Notes: generated by a model not told the origin, from the sequence alone. A stretch of 44,633 bases of DNA from Pseudonocardia sp. (GCF_025965585.1 NZ_JAOPWR010000236.1:1-44633), one strand, 5' to 3'. Positions 23,906-32,854 are shown, counted from the first letter of the stretch. A program made the numbers and translations.

Positions 23906-24699
23906 CCGGATCGGAGAACCACGTGCCGGACTTCAGCGACTGCGTCGCGCTCGTCACCGGGGGAGGCGCTGGTATCGGCCGCGCCACCGCCGCGGAGCTC
24001 GCCGCCCGGGGAGCATCGGTGTCTATATTGGACATCGACCCGTCCGGGGCGCCCGAGGGCGTCCGCGGCATCGTCGCCGACCTTCGCGACAGCGACTCGG
24101 TGAACCGAGCCGTGCGCTCGGTGGCCGAGTCCGCCGGGCGTCTGGACGTGCTTGTGAACAACGCCGGCGTGAGTCATGTCGGGGGAATCGAGGACGGCGA
24201 CCTCGACGAGTGGCACGCCCTGCTCGACATCAACCTTCTCGGCTACGTCCGCGCCACCCGCGCCGCCCTGCCCTATCTGCGCCGCTCCCCGCACGCCGCA
24301 ATCGTCAACGTCGCCTCGTGCAGTGCCGCGTCGGGTATCCCGCGGCGGGCGCTGTACAGCGCGTCGAAGGGCGCGATCGCGTCGATGACGCTCTCGCTGG
24401 CCGCCGACCTGATCAGCGAAGGCATCCGGGTGAACGCGGTGAACCCCGGCACCGTCGACACCCCGTTCATGGACGACCTCGCCGCACGCACCGACGACCC
24501 GACCGCCGCCCGGGCCGCATTCCACGCCCGCCAGCCCACCGGGCACATGGTCGACCCGTCGGAGGTCGCGGCCGCGATCGCCTACCTCGCCCACCCGAGC
24601 AACCGCTCCGCGGTCGGCAGCGTCCTGACCATCGACGGCGGACTCGAGCGGCTGCGCACCACTCCAGCCGCCACCCCCGTGGAGGAGCCGTCACGATGA
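23902..24699 (+). CDS. Short-chain dehydrogenase/reductase
   Basis: This 265-residue classical SDR shows the cofactor motif TGGGAGIGRA (about 19-28), with LDIDPSG after strand 2 favouring NAD. NNAGVS, the catalytic serine region ASCSAAS and YSASKGA with the Tyr-Lys pair follow, ending in LTIDGGL. It is coupled by overlaps to the P450 before it and the CoA-transferase after it. It likely oxidises the alcohol made by the P450. Confidence 0.93.
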   Translation: MTGSENHVPDFSDCVALVTGGGAGIGRATAAELAARGASVSILDIDPSGAPEGVRGIVADLRDSDSVNRAVRSVAESAGRLDVLVNNAGVSHVGGIEDGDLDEWHALLDINLLGYVRATRAALPYLRRSPHAAIVNVASCSAASGIPRRALYSASKGAIASMTLSLAADLISEGIRVNAVNPGTVDTPFMDDLAARTDDPTAARAAFHARQPTGHMVDPSEVAAAIAYLAHPSNRSAVGSVLTIDGGLERLRTTPAATPVEEPSR

Positions 24700-25916
24700 C
24701 CCGAGCCGCCACCGACTCCGTCCAGACCCTGTCCGGGATCCGCGTCCTGGAGCTCGGCAACTTCATCGCCGCACCGACCGCGGGCCGCCTGCTCGCCGAG
24801 TTCGGGGCCGACGTGGTCAAGGTCGAGCGCCCCGACGGGGGGGACGAGCTCCGCCGCTGGCGCTTGCACGCAGGCGACACGTCCCTGCTGTTCCGCAGCA
24901 TCGGGCGCAACAAGCGCTCGGTCACCCTCGACCTGCGGCACGCCGAGGGCCGGGATCTCGCCCTCTCGCTGATCGCCCAGTCGGACGTGGTGCTGGAGAA
25001 CTTCCGGCCCGGCACCCTCGAGCGCTGGGGCCTCGGGCCGGAACAGATGCGGGCGGTCCGCCCCGATCTCGTCCTGGTCCGGATCTCCGGGTACGGCCAG
25101 ACCGGGCCCTACCGCCAGCGCGCCGGATTCGGCGCCGTGGCCGAGGCCGTCGGCGGCATCCGTCACCTCACCGGCTATCCCGACATGCCCCCCGTGCGCA
25201 CCGGCGTGGCAATCGCCGATTCGGTCGCAGGCCTCTACGCGGTGATCGGTGCACTGATGGGTCTGCTGCGGCGAGGCAGGGTGGGCGGCGGCGAGACCGT
25301 CGACGTGGCGCTGTACGAGGCCGTCTACTCGCTGATGGAGTCCCTGACCCCTGACTACGACGCGTTCGGGATCGTACGGGAGGCCACCGGCACCAGCATC
25401 CCCGGGACGGTGCCGTCGAACACCTATCGGTGTGCCGACGGGAAGTTCATCGTGATCGCCGGCAACGGGGACGCCATCTTCGCCCGGCTGATGCACCTGA
25501 TCGGCAGGACCGACCTCGCCGACGACCCCGACCTGAAAGCCAACGCCGGGCGGGTTCCGCGCGTGCAGGAGCTCGACGACGTGATCGGGGAATGGACCGC
25601 GACGCTGGACGCCGGCTCCGCGCTCGAGGCGCTGGCCGAGGCCTTCGTGCCCAGCGGCCCCATCTACGACGTCGCCGACATCCTCGCCGACCCGCATTTC
25701 GCCGCCCGAGGGATGCACGAGGTCCACCCGGTCCGAATCGACTCGGACACCCCACGTCCGGTGACGTTCCCGGGCACGGTCCCCCGGTTCGAGGCCGGCG
25801 CGGGCACCACCCGCTGGATGGGCCCCGAGCTCGGGGAGCACACCGACGAGGTCCTCGCCGAGCTCGGCCTGGACGCACCCACCATCGCGGCTCTGCGCGA
25901 ACGAGGAGTGATCTGA
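24696..25916 (+). CDS. CaiB/BaiF family III CoA-transferase
   Basis: This 406-residue protein is a family III CoA-transferase, which moves CoA between acids. Visible segments are LSGIRVLELGNFIAAPTAGR, the KRSVTLDL region, GYGQTGPYRQRAGF, and GVAIADSVAGLYA with the Asp expected to form the acyl-enzyme. ATG 24696 overlaps the SDR stop and has GGAGGAG upstream. A much longer frame continues upstream through the SDR gene but is not credible. It probably activates the acid for the following lyase and hydratase. Confidence 0.94.
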   Translation: MTRAATDSVQTLSGIRVLELGNFIAAPTAGRLLAEFGADVVKVERPDGGDELRRWRLHAGDTSLLFRSIGRNKRSVTLDLRHAEGRDLALSLIAQSDVVLENFRPGTLERWGLGPEQMRAVRPDLVLVRISGYGQTGPYRQRAGFGAVAEAVGGIRHLTGYPDMPPVRTGVAIADSVAGLYAVIGALMGLLRRGRVGGGETVDVALYEAVYSLMESLTPDYDAFGIVREATGTSIPGTVPSNTYRCADGKFIVIAGNGDAIFARLMHLIGRTDLADDPDLKANAGRVPRVQELDDVIGEWTATLDAGSALEALAEAFVPSGPIYDVADILADPHFAARGMHEVHPVRIDSDTPRPVTFPGTVPRFEAGAGTTRWMGPELGEHTDEVLAELGLDAPTIAALRERGVI

Positions 25917-25917
25917 C

Positions 25918-26832
25918 GTGCCGGAACAGGTCCATGTCACCGAGGTCGCGCTCCGCGACGGCCTGCAGATCGAAGCGATCGTCGTCCCGACCGACCGGAA
26001 ACTCGAGCTCGCCCGAGGGTTCGTCCGAGCGGGAATCACCCAGCTCGAGGTGGGCGCTTTCGTGCACCCCCGGCTGGTGCCCACGATGGCCGACACCGCC
26101 GATGTCGTCGCCGGTGTGCGGGAGCTGCCCGCCATGGCGCACGCACTGGTCCTCAACCAACAAGGAGCCCGGCGCGCCGTGGCAGCAGGCGCGCAGTCGG
26201 TTCGCCTTGTCACGTCCGCCAGCGAAGGACACAGCCGCTCCAACGCCGGTGTCGGAACCGAGGAGGCGATGGACCGAATCAGGGCGGCCGCGGAGATCCT
26301 GAGCGCCGCCGGGATCCGGATGGAGGGGTGCGTGGCGACGGCATTCGCCTGTCCCTTCGACGGCGACACGCCCGTCGAGCGGGTCGTGCGCGTCGTGCAG
26401 AACTACGTCCGCATCGGCGTCGAGGTCGTCCACCTCTCCGACACCATCGGCGCCGCCTCGCCCGGTGACGTGCGCCGGGCGGTTACCGCCGTGCGGGAGC
26501 TGGTGAGCGAGCAGGCGCTGAGCCTGCACCTGCACGACACCTACGGCATGTCCGCGGCGTGTGTCTGGGAAGGCCTCCAGCTGGGGGTCCGCCGGTTCGA
26601 CGCCGCCCTGGGCGGACTCGGGGGGTGCCCGTTCGCGCCGGGCGCCACCGGCAACATCGCCACCGACGACCTCGTACACCTCCTGCACCGCGAGGGGTTC
26701 GACACGGGCATCGACCCGAGCGCACTGGTCGAGCTGCGCGACGAACTCGCCATGGTCGTCGGCCACCCGCTCGACTCGTCCCTCGCACGCGCGTCGGCAC
26801 GTCCCCAGGCGCGCAGGCTCCTCCCCGTCTGA
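25918..26832 (+). CDS. HMG-CoA-lyase-like enzyme (HMGL family)
   Basis: This 304-residue TIM-barrel protein of the HMG-CoA lyase/isopropylmalate synthase superfamily starts at GTG 25918. It has VALRDGLQIE (RDG motif), SASEGHSRSNAG, LSDTIGAASPGDV, the metal motif HLHDTYGM and a glycine-rich GGLGGCPFAPGATGN loop carrying the mobile-lid cysteine. Such enzymes cleave 3-hydroxy-3-methyl acyl-CoA esters to an acyl-CoA and an acid. The substrate here may be a related tertiary-alcohol CoA ester. It lies 1 bp after the CoA-transferase stop. Confidence 0.93.
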   Translation: MPEQVHVTEVALRDGLQIEAIVVPTDRKLELARGFVRAGITQLEVGAFVHPRLVPTMADTADVVAGVRELPAMAHALVLNQQGARRAVAAGAQSVRLVTSASEGHSRSNAGVGTEEAMDRIRAAAEILSAAGIRMEGCVATAFACPFDGDTPVERVVRVVQNYVRIGVEVVHLSDTIGAASPGDVRRAVTAVRELVSEQALSLHLHDTYGMSAACVWEGLQLGVRRFDAALGGLGGCPFAPGATGNIATDDLVHLLHREGFDTGIDPSALVELRDELAMVVGHPLDSSLARASARPQARRLLPV

Positions 26833-26863
26833 TCCCCTCCCCAACTTCATCGGAGGCCACGGC

Positions 26864-28207
26864 ATGAGTGCTCTCGACAAAGACGTCGAGGTCGACCGGG
26901 CGACGCTGCGGCGCGTCATCGCGTCGAGCTTCACCGGAACCACGCTCGAGTACTACGAGTTCTTCGTCTACGCGACCATGGCCGCGTTGATCTTCAACCA
27001 TCAGTTCTTCCCGACGATCGATCCCGTCACGGGCATGCTCGCCTCGTTCGCCACCTTCGCGGTCGGTTTCATCGCGCGGCCCATCGGCGGCATCCTGCTC
27101 GGGGCGCTCGGCGATCGTCTCGGCCGCAAGAAGACCCTGGTGTGGTCGCTGCTCTTGATGGGCGGCTCCACCGTCGCGATCGGCTTCATCCCCTCCTACG
27201 CGACCATCGGCGTGTGGGCGCCGGTGCTGCTGGTCCTGATGCGCATCCTGCAGGGCCTCGCCCTCGGCGGGGAGTGGGGCGGGGCGGCACTCATGCTGGT
27301 GGAGAACGCCCCGCGGGGCCGTCGCTTCGCGATGGGCAGCGTGGTGAACATGGGAACCCCCGGCGGACTGGTTCTGTCCACCGGCGTCATCGCGATCTGC
27401 GTGGCCGCCACCGGCGACGCCTTCGACCAGTGGGGCTGGCGGATCCCCTTCCTGTTCAGCGCCGTGCTCATCGCCATCGGCTGGTACATCCGCAATAAGG
27501 TCGGCGAGACCCCCGAGTTCCGTCGCGTGATGCAGGAGGCCGAGGTCCGCAAGCCGGCGCGCACCCCGATCCGTGAGGTCCTGAGGTCGCACTGGCGCGA
27601 CATCGCGCGCATCTTCCTGATCTGCTCGCCGTCCAATGCGGTGTACTTCATCGTCGCGACCTACACCCTGAACTACGCGACCTCCGCGCAGGGCCTGAGC
27701 CCCGACTCGCTGATCGCGGCACAGTTCGTCGCGGCCGCGATCTACCTGGTCGTGCTCCCGTTCTGGGGCATGCTCGCCGACCGGGTCGGCCCCCTGAAGG
27801 TGATCATGGCCGGGTGCGTGATCTCGGCGCTGTTCGCCTTCCCCTACTTCATGCTGCTCGAGTCCGGGTCGTTGTTGCTGACCTTCGTGGGGATGGCGTT
27901 CGCCCTGATCTTCATCCACGGCACGTTGCAGGCCCCGCAGGCCGGGCTGTTCGCCGAGCGCTTCGACGTCCGGATCCGCTACAGCGGGGTCGCCTTCGGC
28001 CAGGCCATGCCCACCGCGATCGTGGGCGGGACCGCCCCGTTCATCGCCACGCTGCTGTACTCGCTGACCGGCACCACGTACCTCATCTCGGCCTACATGC
28101 TCTTCTTCGCCCTGGTCGGGGCCGTGACGACCTATCGCTGGAAGCGGAGTCCGGGCCCCGCTCCGCAGGGCACGCCGGCCGCCGTGGTGCGCGAGGCCAC
28201 GCCGTGA
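26864..28207 (+). CDS. MFS transporter, metabolite:H+ symporter (MHS) type
   Basis: This 447-residue membrane protein has about 12 predicted helices. MHS signatures are TGTTLEYYEFFVYATMAALI, ARPIGGILLGALGDRLGRKK in the helix 2-3 loop, and RILQGLALGGEWGGAALM. The family imports organic acids such as shikimate, alpha-ketoglutarate or citrate with protons. ATG 26864 follows CGGAGG. Its stop overlaps the otnI start (GTGA), so it should import the acid substrate of this cluster. Confidence 0.94.
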   Translation: MSALDKDVEVDRATLRRVIASSFTGTTLEYYEFFVYATMAALIFNHQFFPTIDPVTGMLASFATFAVGFIARPIGGILLGALGDRLGRKKTLVWSLLLMGGSTVAIGFIPSYATIGVWAPVLLVLMRILQGLALGGEWGGAALMLVENAPRGRRFAMGSVVNMGTPGGLVLSTGVIAICVAATGDAFDQWGWRIPFLFSAVLIAIGWYIRNKVGETPEFRRVMQEAEVRKPARTPIREVLRSHWRDIARIFLICSPSNAVYFIVATYTLNYATSAQGLSPDSLIAAQFVAAAIYLVVLPFWGMLADRVGPLKVIMAGCVISALFAFPYFMLLESGSLLLTFVGMAFALIFIHGTLQAPQAGLFAERFDVRIRYSGVAFGQAMPTAIVGGTAPFIATLLYSLTGTTYLISAYMLFFALVGAVTTYRWKRSPGPAPQGTPAAVVREATP

Positions 28208-29064
28208 CCGCCACCAGCCCGGCGGAGGTCCGCTACGCCGCCAACCTCACGCTTCTGTTCGCCGAGCTCCCGCTGCTGGAACGTCCTGCCGCGGCCCGGG
28301 CCGCCGGGTTCGAGCAGGTGGAGTTCTGGTGGCCCTTCGCCACCGACCCGGCGCCGCCCGCGGCGACCGTCGACGCCTTCGTCGACGCGGTGGGCGCCGC
28401 CGGCGTGTCGCTGCTGGCGATGAACCTGTTCGCCGGCGACATGCCGGCCGGCGAGCGCGGGGTCCTGTCCTACCCCGCGCGCACTTCCGAGTTCCGGGAG
28501 AGCGTCGGGGTCGCGATGGACATCGCCCGGCGGCTAGGCGTCCGCCTGTTCAATGCGCCCTACGGTCACCGCAGTTCCGATGTGGACACCGATATCCAGG
28601 ACCGGACCGCGACCGAGAACCTCGTCTTCGCCATGACGGCCGCTCGGGAGCTGCACGGGACGATCCTCCTGGAGCCGCTCAGCGGGATGCCCCGCTACCC
28701 GCTCAAGACCCTCGACGACGCCGTCGGCGCGCTCGACCGCGTCCGCGCGGCCGGTGGTCCGAACAACCTGCGCCTGCTGCTCGACCAGTACCACCTGGCC
28801 GCCGGCGGGCATGACCTGGCAACCGGTATCGACGCACACGGTGACCTGATCGCGCACGTCCAACTCGCGGATGTCCCCGGCCGGGCGGAGCCCGGCAGCG
28901 GGTCCTTCGACATCGTCGGCACGGTGCGGAAGCTGCTCCGCCGCGGTTACGACGGTGCTTTCGCCCTCGAGTATGTGCCGCCGGACTCGACCTCTGCGTC
29001 GCTTGCACGGTGGCGGGACGAGCTTGGCCGTTGGGCGGACACCACAGCTGACGAGAAGGGATAG
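28204..29064 (+). CDS. otnI: Hydroxypyruvate-isomerase-like TIM barrel, 2-oxo-tetronate isomerase type
   Basis: This 286-residue xylose-isomerase-like TIM barrel opens with RYAANLTLLFAELPLLER, the characteristic start of the Hyi/OtnI group. Metal-binding acidic residues are suggested in ILLEPLSG, LLLDQYHLA, HVQLADVPGR and ALEYVPP. OtnI converts 2-oxo- to 3-oxo-tetronate, feeding otnK. It is split from otnK/otnC by five genes, yet the set of three supports a tetronate-type acid-sugar branch. Plain hydroxypyruvate isomerase is the alternative. Confidence 0.85.
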   Translation: MTATSPAEVRYAANLTLLFAELPLLERPAAARAAGFEQVEFWWPFATDPAPPAATVDAFVDAVGAAGVSLLAMNLFAGDMPAGERGVLSYPARTSEFRESVGVAMDIARRLGVRLFNAPYGHRSSDVDTDIQDRTATENLVFAMTAARELHGTILLEPLSGMPRYPLKTLDDAVGALDRVRAAGGPNNLRLLLDQYHLAAGGHDLATGIDAHGDLIAHVQLADVPGRAEPGSGSFDIVGTVRKLLRRGYDGAFALEYVPPDSTSASLARWRDELGRWADTTADEKG

Positions 29065-29068
29065 GACC

Positions 29069-29887
29069 GTGGAAGGTGTGCACAACTCCGCGCCACGCGA
29101 GATCATCTCCGGTTCCGGGTTATACCGTGCGCGCCACGGAAATCGGATCGAGCTCGTGCTGGCCCGCGGGCATGTCGGGAACACCCTCGACGCGGTGGCG
29201 CTGCACGCGGCGAACACGGTCCTGCGGGAGGCGCGGGACGACGACACCATCGCCGGGCTCGTCCTCCGGTCGACCGCCACCAACTTCTGCTCCGGGGGCG
29301 ACTTCTCCGACCCAGGTCGGCCCGGCGAGCTGTCGCCCGACTACGGACCACAGATCGAGGAGTTCACCCGACTCTGGTGCACCCGGCAGTATCCGGTCCT
29401 TGCCGTCGTGGACGGGCCAGCCCGAGCATTCGGATGTGCGATCGCGCTGACCGCCGACCTGGCGGTCGTCCGGCCGGAGGCAACCTTCGCACTGCCCGAA
29501 CTCGGCAACGGCCTCGTCCCGGTCTACGCCATCGCGCTGCTGCGCCACCGTCACGGCTCGGCGTTCATCCGCGGCCTGACACTGACGCGCCGCGCCCTGA
29601 GCGCTGGAGAGGCCCACGCGTCGGGCATCGTCAGCGACCTCGCAGACGGGGCGGAGGAGTCCGCGGCCGCCGTGGCGGCGTACGTGGCCTTCTGGGACGC
29701 CGTCGGCCCGACCGTGACCCGGCACGCGATGCGGACCATGGCCCGCTTCGACTCCGCAGCCTCCCTCGAAGAGACGCTCCACATCGCGCGGGAAGGCCTC
29801 ACGGGACTCCTCGAGCGGGTCCGGCGCCGAGAGTCGAGCCAGAGCTATCTCGACGCGGACCGCGCACCATCCCCGGCCGCCGAGTGA
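29069..29887 (+). CDS. Enoyl-CoA hydratase/isomerase family protein
   Basis: This 272-residue crotonase-fold protein has the oxyanion-hole segment TNFCSGGDFSDPGR, the second oxyanion strand VDGPARAFGCAIALTADLAV and ALPELGNGLVPVYA. The canonical catalytic Glu pair is only partly evident, so hydratase, isomerase or hydrolase activity cannot be separated. GTG 29069 is 4 bp after the otnI stop. It ends the cluster; a degraded IS481 element follows. Confidence 0.88.
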   Translation: MEGVHNSAPREIISGSGLYRARHGNRIELVLARGHVGNTLDAVALHAANTVLREARDDDTIAGLVLRSTATNFCSGGDFSDPGRPGELSPDYGPQIEEFTRLWCTRQYPVLAVVDGPARAFGCAIALTADLAVVRPEATFALPELGNGLVPVYAIALLRHRHGSAFIRGLTLTRRALSAGEAHASGIVSDLADGAEESAAAVAAYVAFWDAVGPTVTRHAMRTMARFDSAASLEETLHIAREGLTGLLERVRRRESSQSYLDADRAPSPAAE

Positions 29888-29953
29888 CGCGAGGAGTGCC
29901 CGGCGGTCATCTGTTGCCGGTCGAACGCTAGGTGTGGTGTCTCGGGACCTTGG

Positions 29954-31058
29954 TTACACGAGGTCCTCGAAGGTGAGCTGCTGCGGGATGTCCGCAAGTG
30001 GTTCGGGCGGCAGGTCGAAGGCGATTCGGTAGTCGCTCCCGGCGGTCCGGCTGATTGGGGGGGTCGGCCGCCGAGCGCGGTGTGCGGCCGCTCGCGGTTG
30101 TAGTTGTTCACGAATTCCGCGAGCGCGAGGCGGCGTTCATGCTCGGCTGTGTAGTCGCGGACGTACGCCCACTCGGGGGTGAGCGTCCCGTTATACCTTT
30201 CCACCTTCCCGTTCGTGCGCGGCGTGTGCGGCCTGGTCCGCTTGTGCTTCGTACCGGTCGCGGCGAGTGCGTCAGCCCAGGTCGTAGACCGGTAGCACGC
30301 GCCGTTGTCGGTGAGGCAGCGGCGGATCGGTGTGATGCCGTGGGCGGCGAAGAGGGCAACGGCCCGGTGCCAGAAGGCGACCGCGGTGACGGCCTTCTCA
30401 TCGTCCAGGGCCTCGGTGTAGGCGAGCCGGGAGTGGTCGTCGAGCGCCGAATGCCGGTACGTGTATCCGACCTTGCCTGTGCCGGGACCGGTGCGTTCGG
30501 AGGCGCGGGCGGACTCGGTGCCGACGCCGTGCATCCGCCAGCCGCCGCCGGTCGGGATGCCTCCGAGCTTCTTGACGTCGACGTGGACCAGGTCGCCAAC
30601 CCGGTCGTGCTCGTAGCGGATGACCTCGCGCAGCTGCTCGCCGGTTGGTGGATCGAGGTCCCGGAGCCGGTTGAGTCCTCGCCTCACCAGGATGCGGTGC
30701 ACGGTCGCCGGCGCGACGGTGATGCCGTGCAGCTGTTGAAGGTCGGCGGCGAGTCGCGCGGGGCCGTACTTGGTCTGTCGCCGCAGTGCCTCCACCAGGT
30801 CAGCGATGTCCTCGAGGGTGCGGGCGGTGCTGGTGGCGGGCGGGAGGAGTGGTCGAGCAGTCCGTTCTCGCCGTGCGCGCGCCAGCGGGCGTACCACTTG
30901 GCCAGGCAGTGGCGGGAGATTCCGGCTTCCGTAGCGACGTGTGCGATCGGACGTCCGGCGTCGATCCGCAGGCACAAGCGCAGACGTCCTTCGGGGATCA
31001 GCGGTGCGTTCCGATGTCCCCTGTTGATGGCGCTCCTGGACTCGGCGACCGCGTTCAC
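29954..31058 (-). mobile_element. IS481-family transposase, frameshifted
   Basis: The minus-strand reading starts at GTG 31058 with an HTH (HVATEAGISRHCLAKWYARW). It shifts frame near 30825-30845, then continues as an rve/DDE integrase core with LVHVDVKKLGGIPTG, RCLTDNGACYRS and HTPRTNGKVERYNGTL. A 7-C run (30057-30063 on the plus strand as G) shifts the frame again; the true tail then reads AFDLPPEPLADI and ends at TAA 29954. Two shifts suggest an inactive copy or homopolymer errors. Terminal inverted repeats could not be fixed with confidence. Confidence 0.82.
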
Positions 31059-31107
31059 CGGGAGCCCTGGGATCTCATGGCTCCCGCGTGAGCGGCAGTG
31101 CGTGGTG

Positions 31108-31506
31108 TCAACGTGCGAACTTTTCGATGGCCGCCGGGGTGACGGGGGTGAAGAAGTTGACGAGGTTGCCGTCGGGGTCGCGGAACAGCAGCGACCGGTT
31201 GCCCCAGGGCATCGTGGTGGGCTCGGTGACGAAGTCGGTGACGAAGCTGGTCAGGTTCTGGTGAACGCGGTCCACGTCGTCGACGAGGAACTCGGTGATC
31301 ACGCTGTGGTTGTCCGCCGGGCGGGCGGAGCCCGGGGCGAACAGCGGGACGGTGCGGGTGCCAGCGATCGCGAGGGTGGCGCCCGCGGTCTTGAGTTCGG
31401 CGAAGTCTTCGGTGGCCCACGTCGCCCGCGCCCCTGTGGCTCGCTCGTAGAACTCGACGAGGCGCGCGACGTCGCTGGTGATGATGCGGATCGAGACGAA
31501 GTCCAT
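31108..31506 (-). CDS. VOC-superfamily (glyoxalase-fold) protein
   Basis: This 132-residue protein has the paired beta-alpha-beta-beta-beta modules of the vicinal-oxygen-chelate fold: IRIITSDVARLVEFYERATG at the start, and SLLFRDPDGNLVNFFTP at the end with the usual DPDGN turn. ATG 31506 follows AAGGAGA. It is divergent from the WYL regulator with an inverted repeat between, and is probably under its control. Members can be dioxygenases, lyases or resistance proteins; the role here is unknown. Confidence 0.9.
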   Translation of the reverse strand: MDFVSIRIITSDVARLVEFYERATGARATWATEDFAELKTAGATLAIAGTRTVPLFAPGSARPADNHSVITEFLVDDVDRVHQNLTSFVTDFVTEPTTMPWGNRSLLFRDPDGNLVNFFTPVTPAAIEKFAR

Positions 31507-31563
31507 GGGAATCTCCTTGGCTGTGCTGGAGGCGTGCACGTCGCAGGCTAGGGGGAATAGTGG

Positions 31564-31579
31564 ACAGGATCGGTCCTGT
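31564..31579. promoter_or_regulatory. Inverted repeat between the VOC and WYL-regulator genes
   Basis: ACAGGA (31564-31569) and TCCTGT (31574-31579) are perfect arms around TCGG. It lies 20 bp before the regulator start and 58 bp before the VOC start, a suitable operator position for both. Confidence 0.5.
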
Positions 31580-31599
31580 ATTCGCGTTAGGCTGTGAAC

Positions 31600-32589
31600 A
31601 TGCCTCGCTCCACCGGCCGCGTGCTGACACTCCTGGAGCTGCTGCAGTCGGGCGGCACCCGGACGGTGGCCGAACTCGCCGACCGGCTCCGCGTCGACGG
31701 GCGCACCGTGCGGCGGTATGTGGACCAGCTGATCGACCTGGACGTGCCCGTGGAATCGGTGCGCGGCCGCTACGGCGGGTACCGGCTCGCCCCCGGGTAC
31801 CGCTTGCCTCCGCTCATGCTCAGCGACGACGAGGCGCTGGCCGTGCTGCTCGGCCTGGTCGCCGGCCGCCGAGCAGGGTTGACGACGACGGAGCACACGG
31901 CAAGCGAGACGGCATCGGCGAAGATCCGGCGGGTGCTGCCTAAGCACATCGCCCGTCGGCTCGACACACTCCTGGGAGCTCTCGCCTTCACGGATCAGCC
32001 CGGTGATTTCGACACCCCGGACGCCGAGGTCCTGCTCACCGTCGCCGATGCGGTGCGCCACCGCCGACCGGTCTCGATCCGCTACACCGACCGCGACGAA
32101 CGGCGCAGCGAACGCACGCTGCACGCGTACGGGATCGTCGCCCATGCGGGCCGGTGGTACGTCACGGGCAAGGACGCCCAGATCGGCGAGGACCGAACCT
32201 TCCGGCTCGATCGCATCGCAGACGCGAGGACCCTGCCCGGCTCATTCGAAATGCCCGTGGCCCCCGGTCCGGCACAGCGGGTGTTGTCAGCGTTCGCCAC
32301 CGCCGAGTACCGGCATGAGGTGACCTTGCGGATCCACGGGACGGTTGGGCAGATCCGCGCCCACCTTCCCGCCAGCGTCGCGAGCCTGGAGGAGTGCGCG
32401 CCCATGGCAGGCGAGGACCGAACGACTGAGCGCTGGCTGCGCGTCGAGCTGCGGGTGGAGCGGCTCAACTGGTTGCCTCCGGTACTCGCCTCACTCGACC
32501 GGCCGTTCGTCATCGAGCGCCCCGATGAACTGCGCGACCTCGTCACCGCGCTCGCCGATCGCCTCACGTCCTGCGCCCGCCAAGCCTGA
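31600..32589 (+). CDS. YafY/WYL-domain transcriptional regulator
   Basis: This 329-residue protein has an N-terminal HTH (about 5-60: RVLTLLELLQSGGTRTVAEL and DGRTVRRYVDQL), a GRYGGYRLAPGYRLPPLMLS linker, a WYL domain at about 140-215 (HAYGIVAHAGRWYVTG) and a C-terminal WCX-type region. ATG 31600 is preferred; an in-frame GTG at 31594 adds two residues. No strong ribosome site is present. WYL regulators sense nucleic-acid or small-molecule ligands. It probably controls the divergent VOC gene. Confidence 0.92.
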   Translation: MPRSTGRVLTLLELLQSGGTRTVAELADRLRVDGRTVRRYVDQLIDLDVPVESVRGRYGGYRLAPGYRLPPLMLSDDEALAVLLGLVAGRRAGLTTTEHTASETASAKIRRVLPKHIARRLDTLLGALAFTDQPGDFDTPDAEVLLTVADAVRHRRPVSIRYTDRDERRSERTLHAYGIVAHAGRWYVTGKDAQIGEDRTFRLDRIADARTLPGSFEMPVAPGPAQRVLSAFATAEYRHEVTLRIHGTVGQIRAHLPASVASLEECAPMAGEDRTTERWLRVELRVERLNWLPPVLASLDRPFVIERPDELRDLVTALADRLTSCARQA

Positions 32590-32612
32590 CAGCGAGGAAC
32601 CAATGTCATGAG

Positions 32613-32830
32613 ATGGCGACGTCCACACCCCTCGAGGCCGCCGGGCCCCTCATCCTCGGGCGCCAGCTCCCGCACGGGCTGGTGCTGATGCCCGCGACGA
32701 CCGATCCCGCCGTCGTCCGCGCCTGGCTCACGCGTCATTCCGCCGCCGGCATCGAAGGGGTGGTCGCCGAACGCCCCGACCAGCCCTACCGGGCCGGGGC
32801 CGGACCTGGCGCAAGATCCGAGGTTGTCAT
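32613..32830 (+). pseudogene. ATP-dependent DNA ligase remnant
   Basis: The frame contains RQLPHGLVLMPATTDPAVVR, HSAAGIEGVVAERPDQPYR and, one frame over, RTWRKIRG. This is the EGVVxKxxxxxYxxGxRxWxKxK region of ATP-dependent DNA ligases, with Glu for the usual Lys (VVAER) and a frameshift near 32800. The nucleotidyltransferase start and the OB domain are missing. It is a short, dead internal fragment. Confidence 0.65.
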
Positions 32831-32854
32831 GAGGAGCCGGCGCCCGCCGCTGGA

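Noticed and set aside
23595..25916. A 773-codon frame that would fuse a long Arg-rich part to the CoA-transferase
   Set aside because: The first ~367 codons overlap the P450 and SDR genes in another frame. ATG 24696 with GGAGGAG and an ATGA overlap gives a normal CaiB length.
30057..30063. Programmed frameshifting at the G/C run in the IS481 gene
   Set aside because: IS481 transposases are normally one frame and no slippery heptamer with a downstream stem is evident; decay or read error is simpler.
29888..31107. Terminal inverted repeats of the IS481 element
   Set aside because: The sequence after the transposase stop and before its start was compared in both orientations; only weak partial matches were seen, so no ends are claimed.
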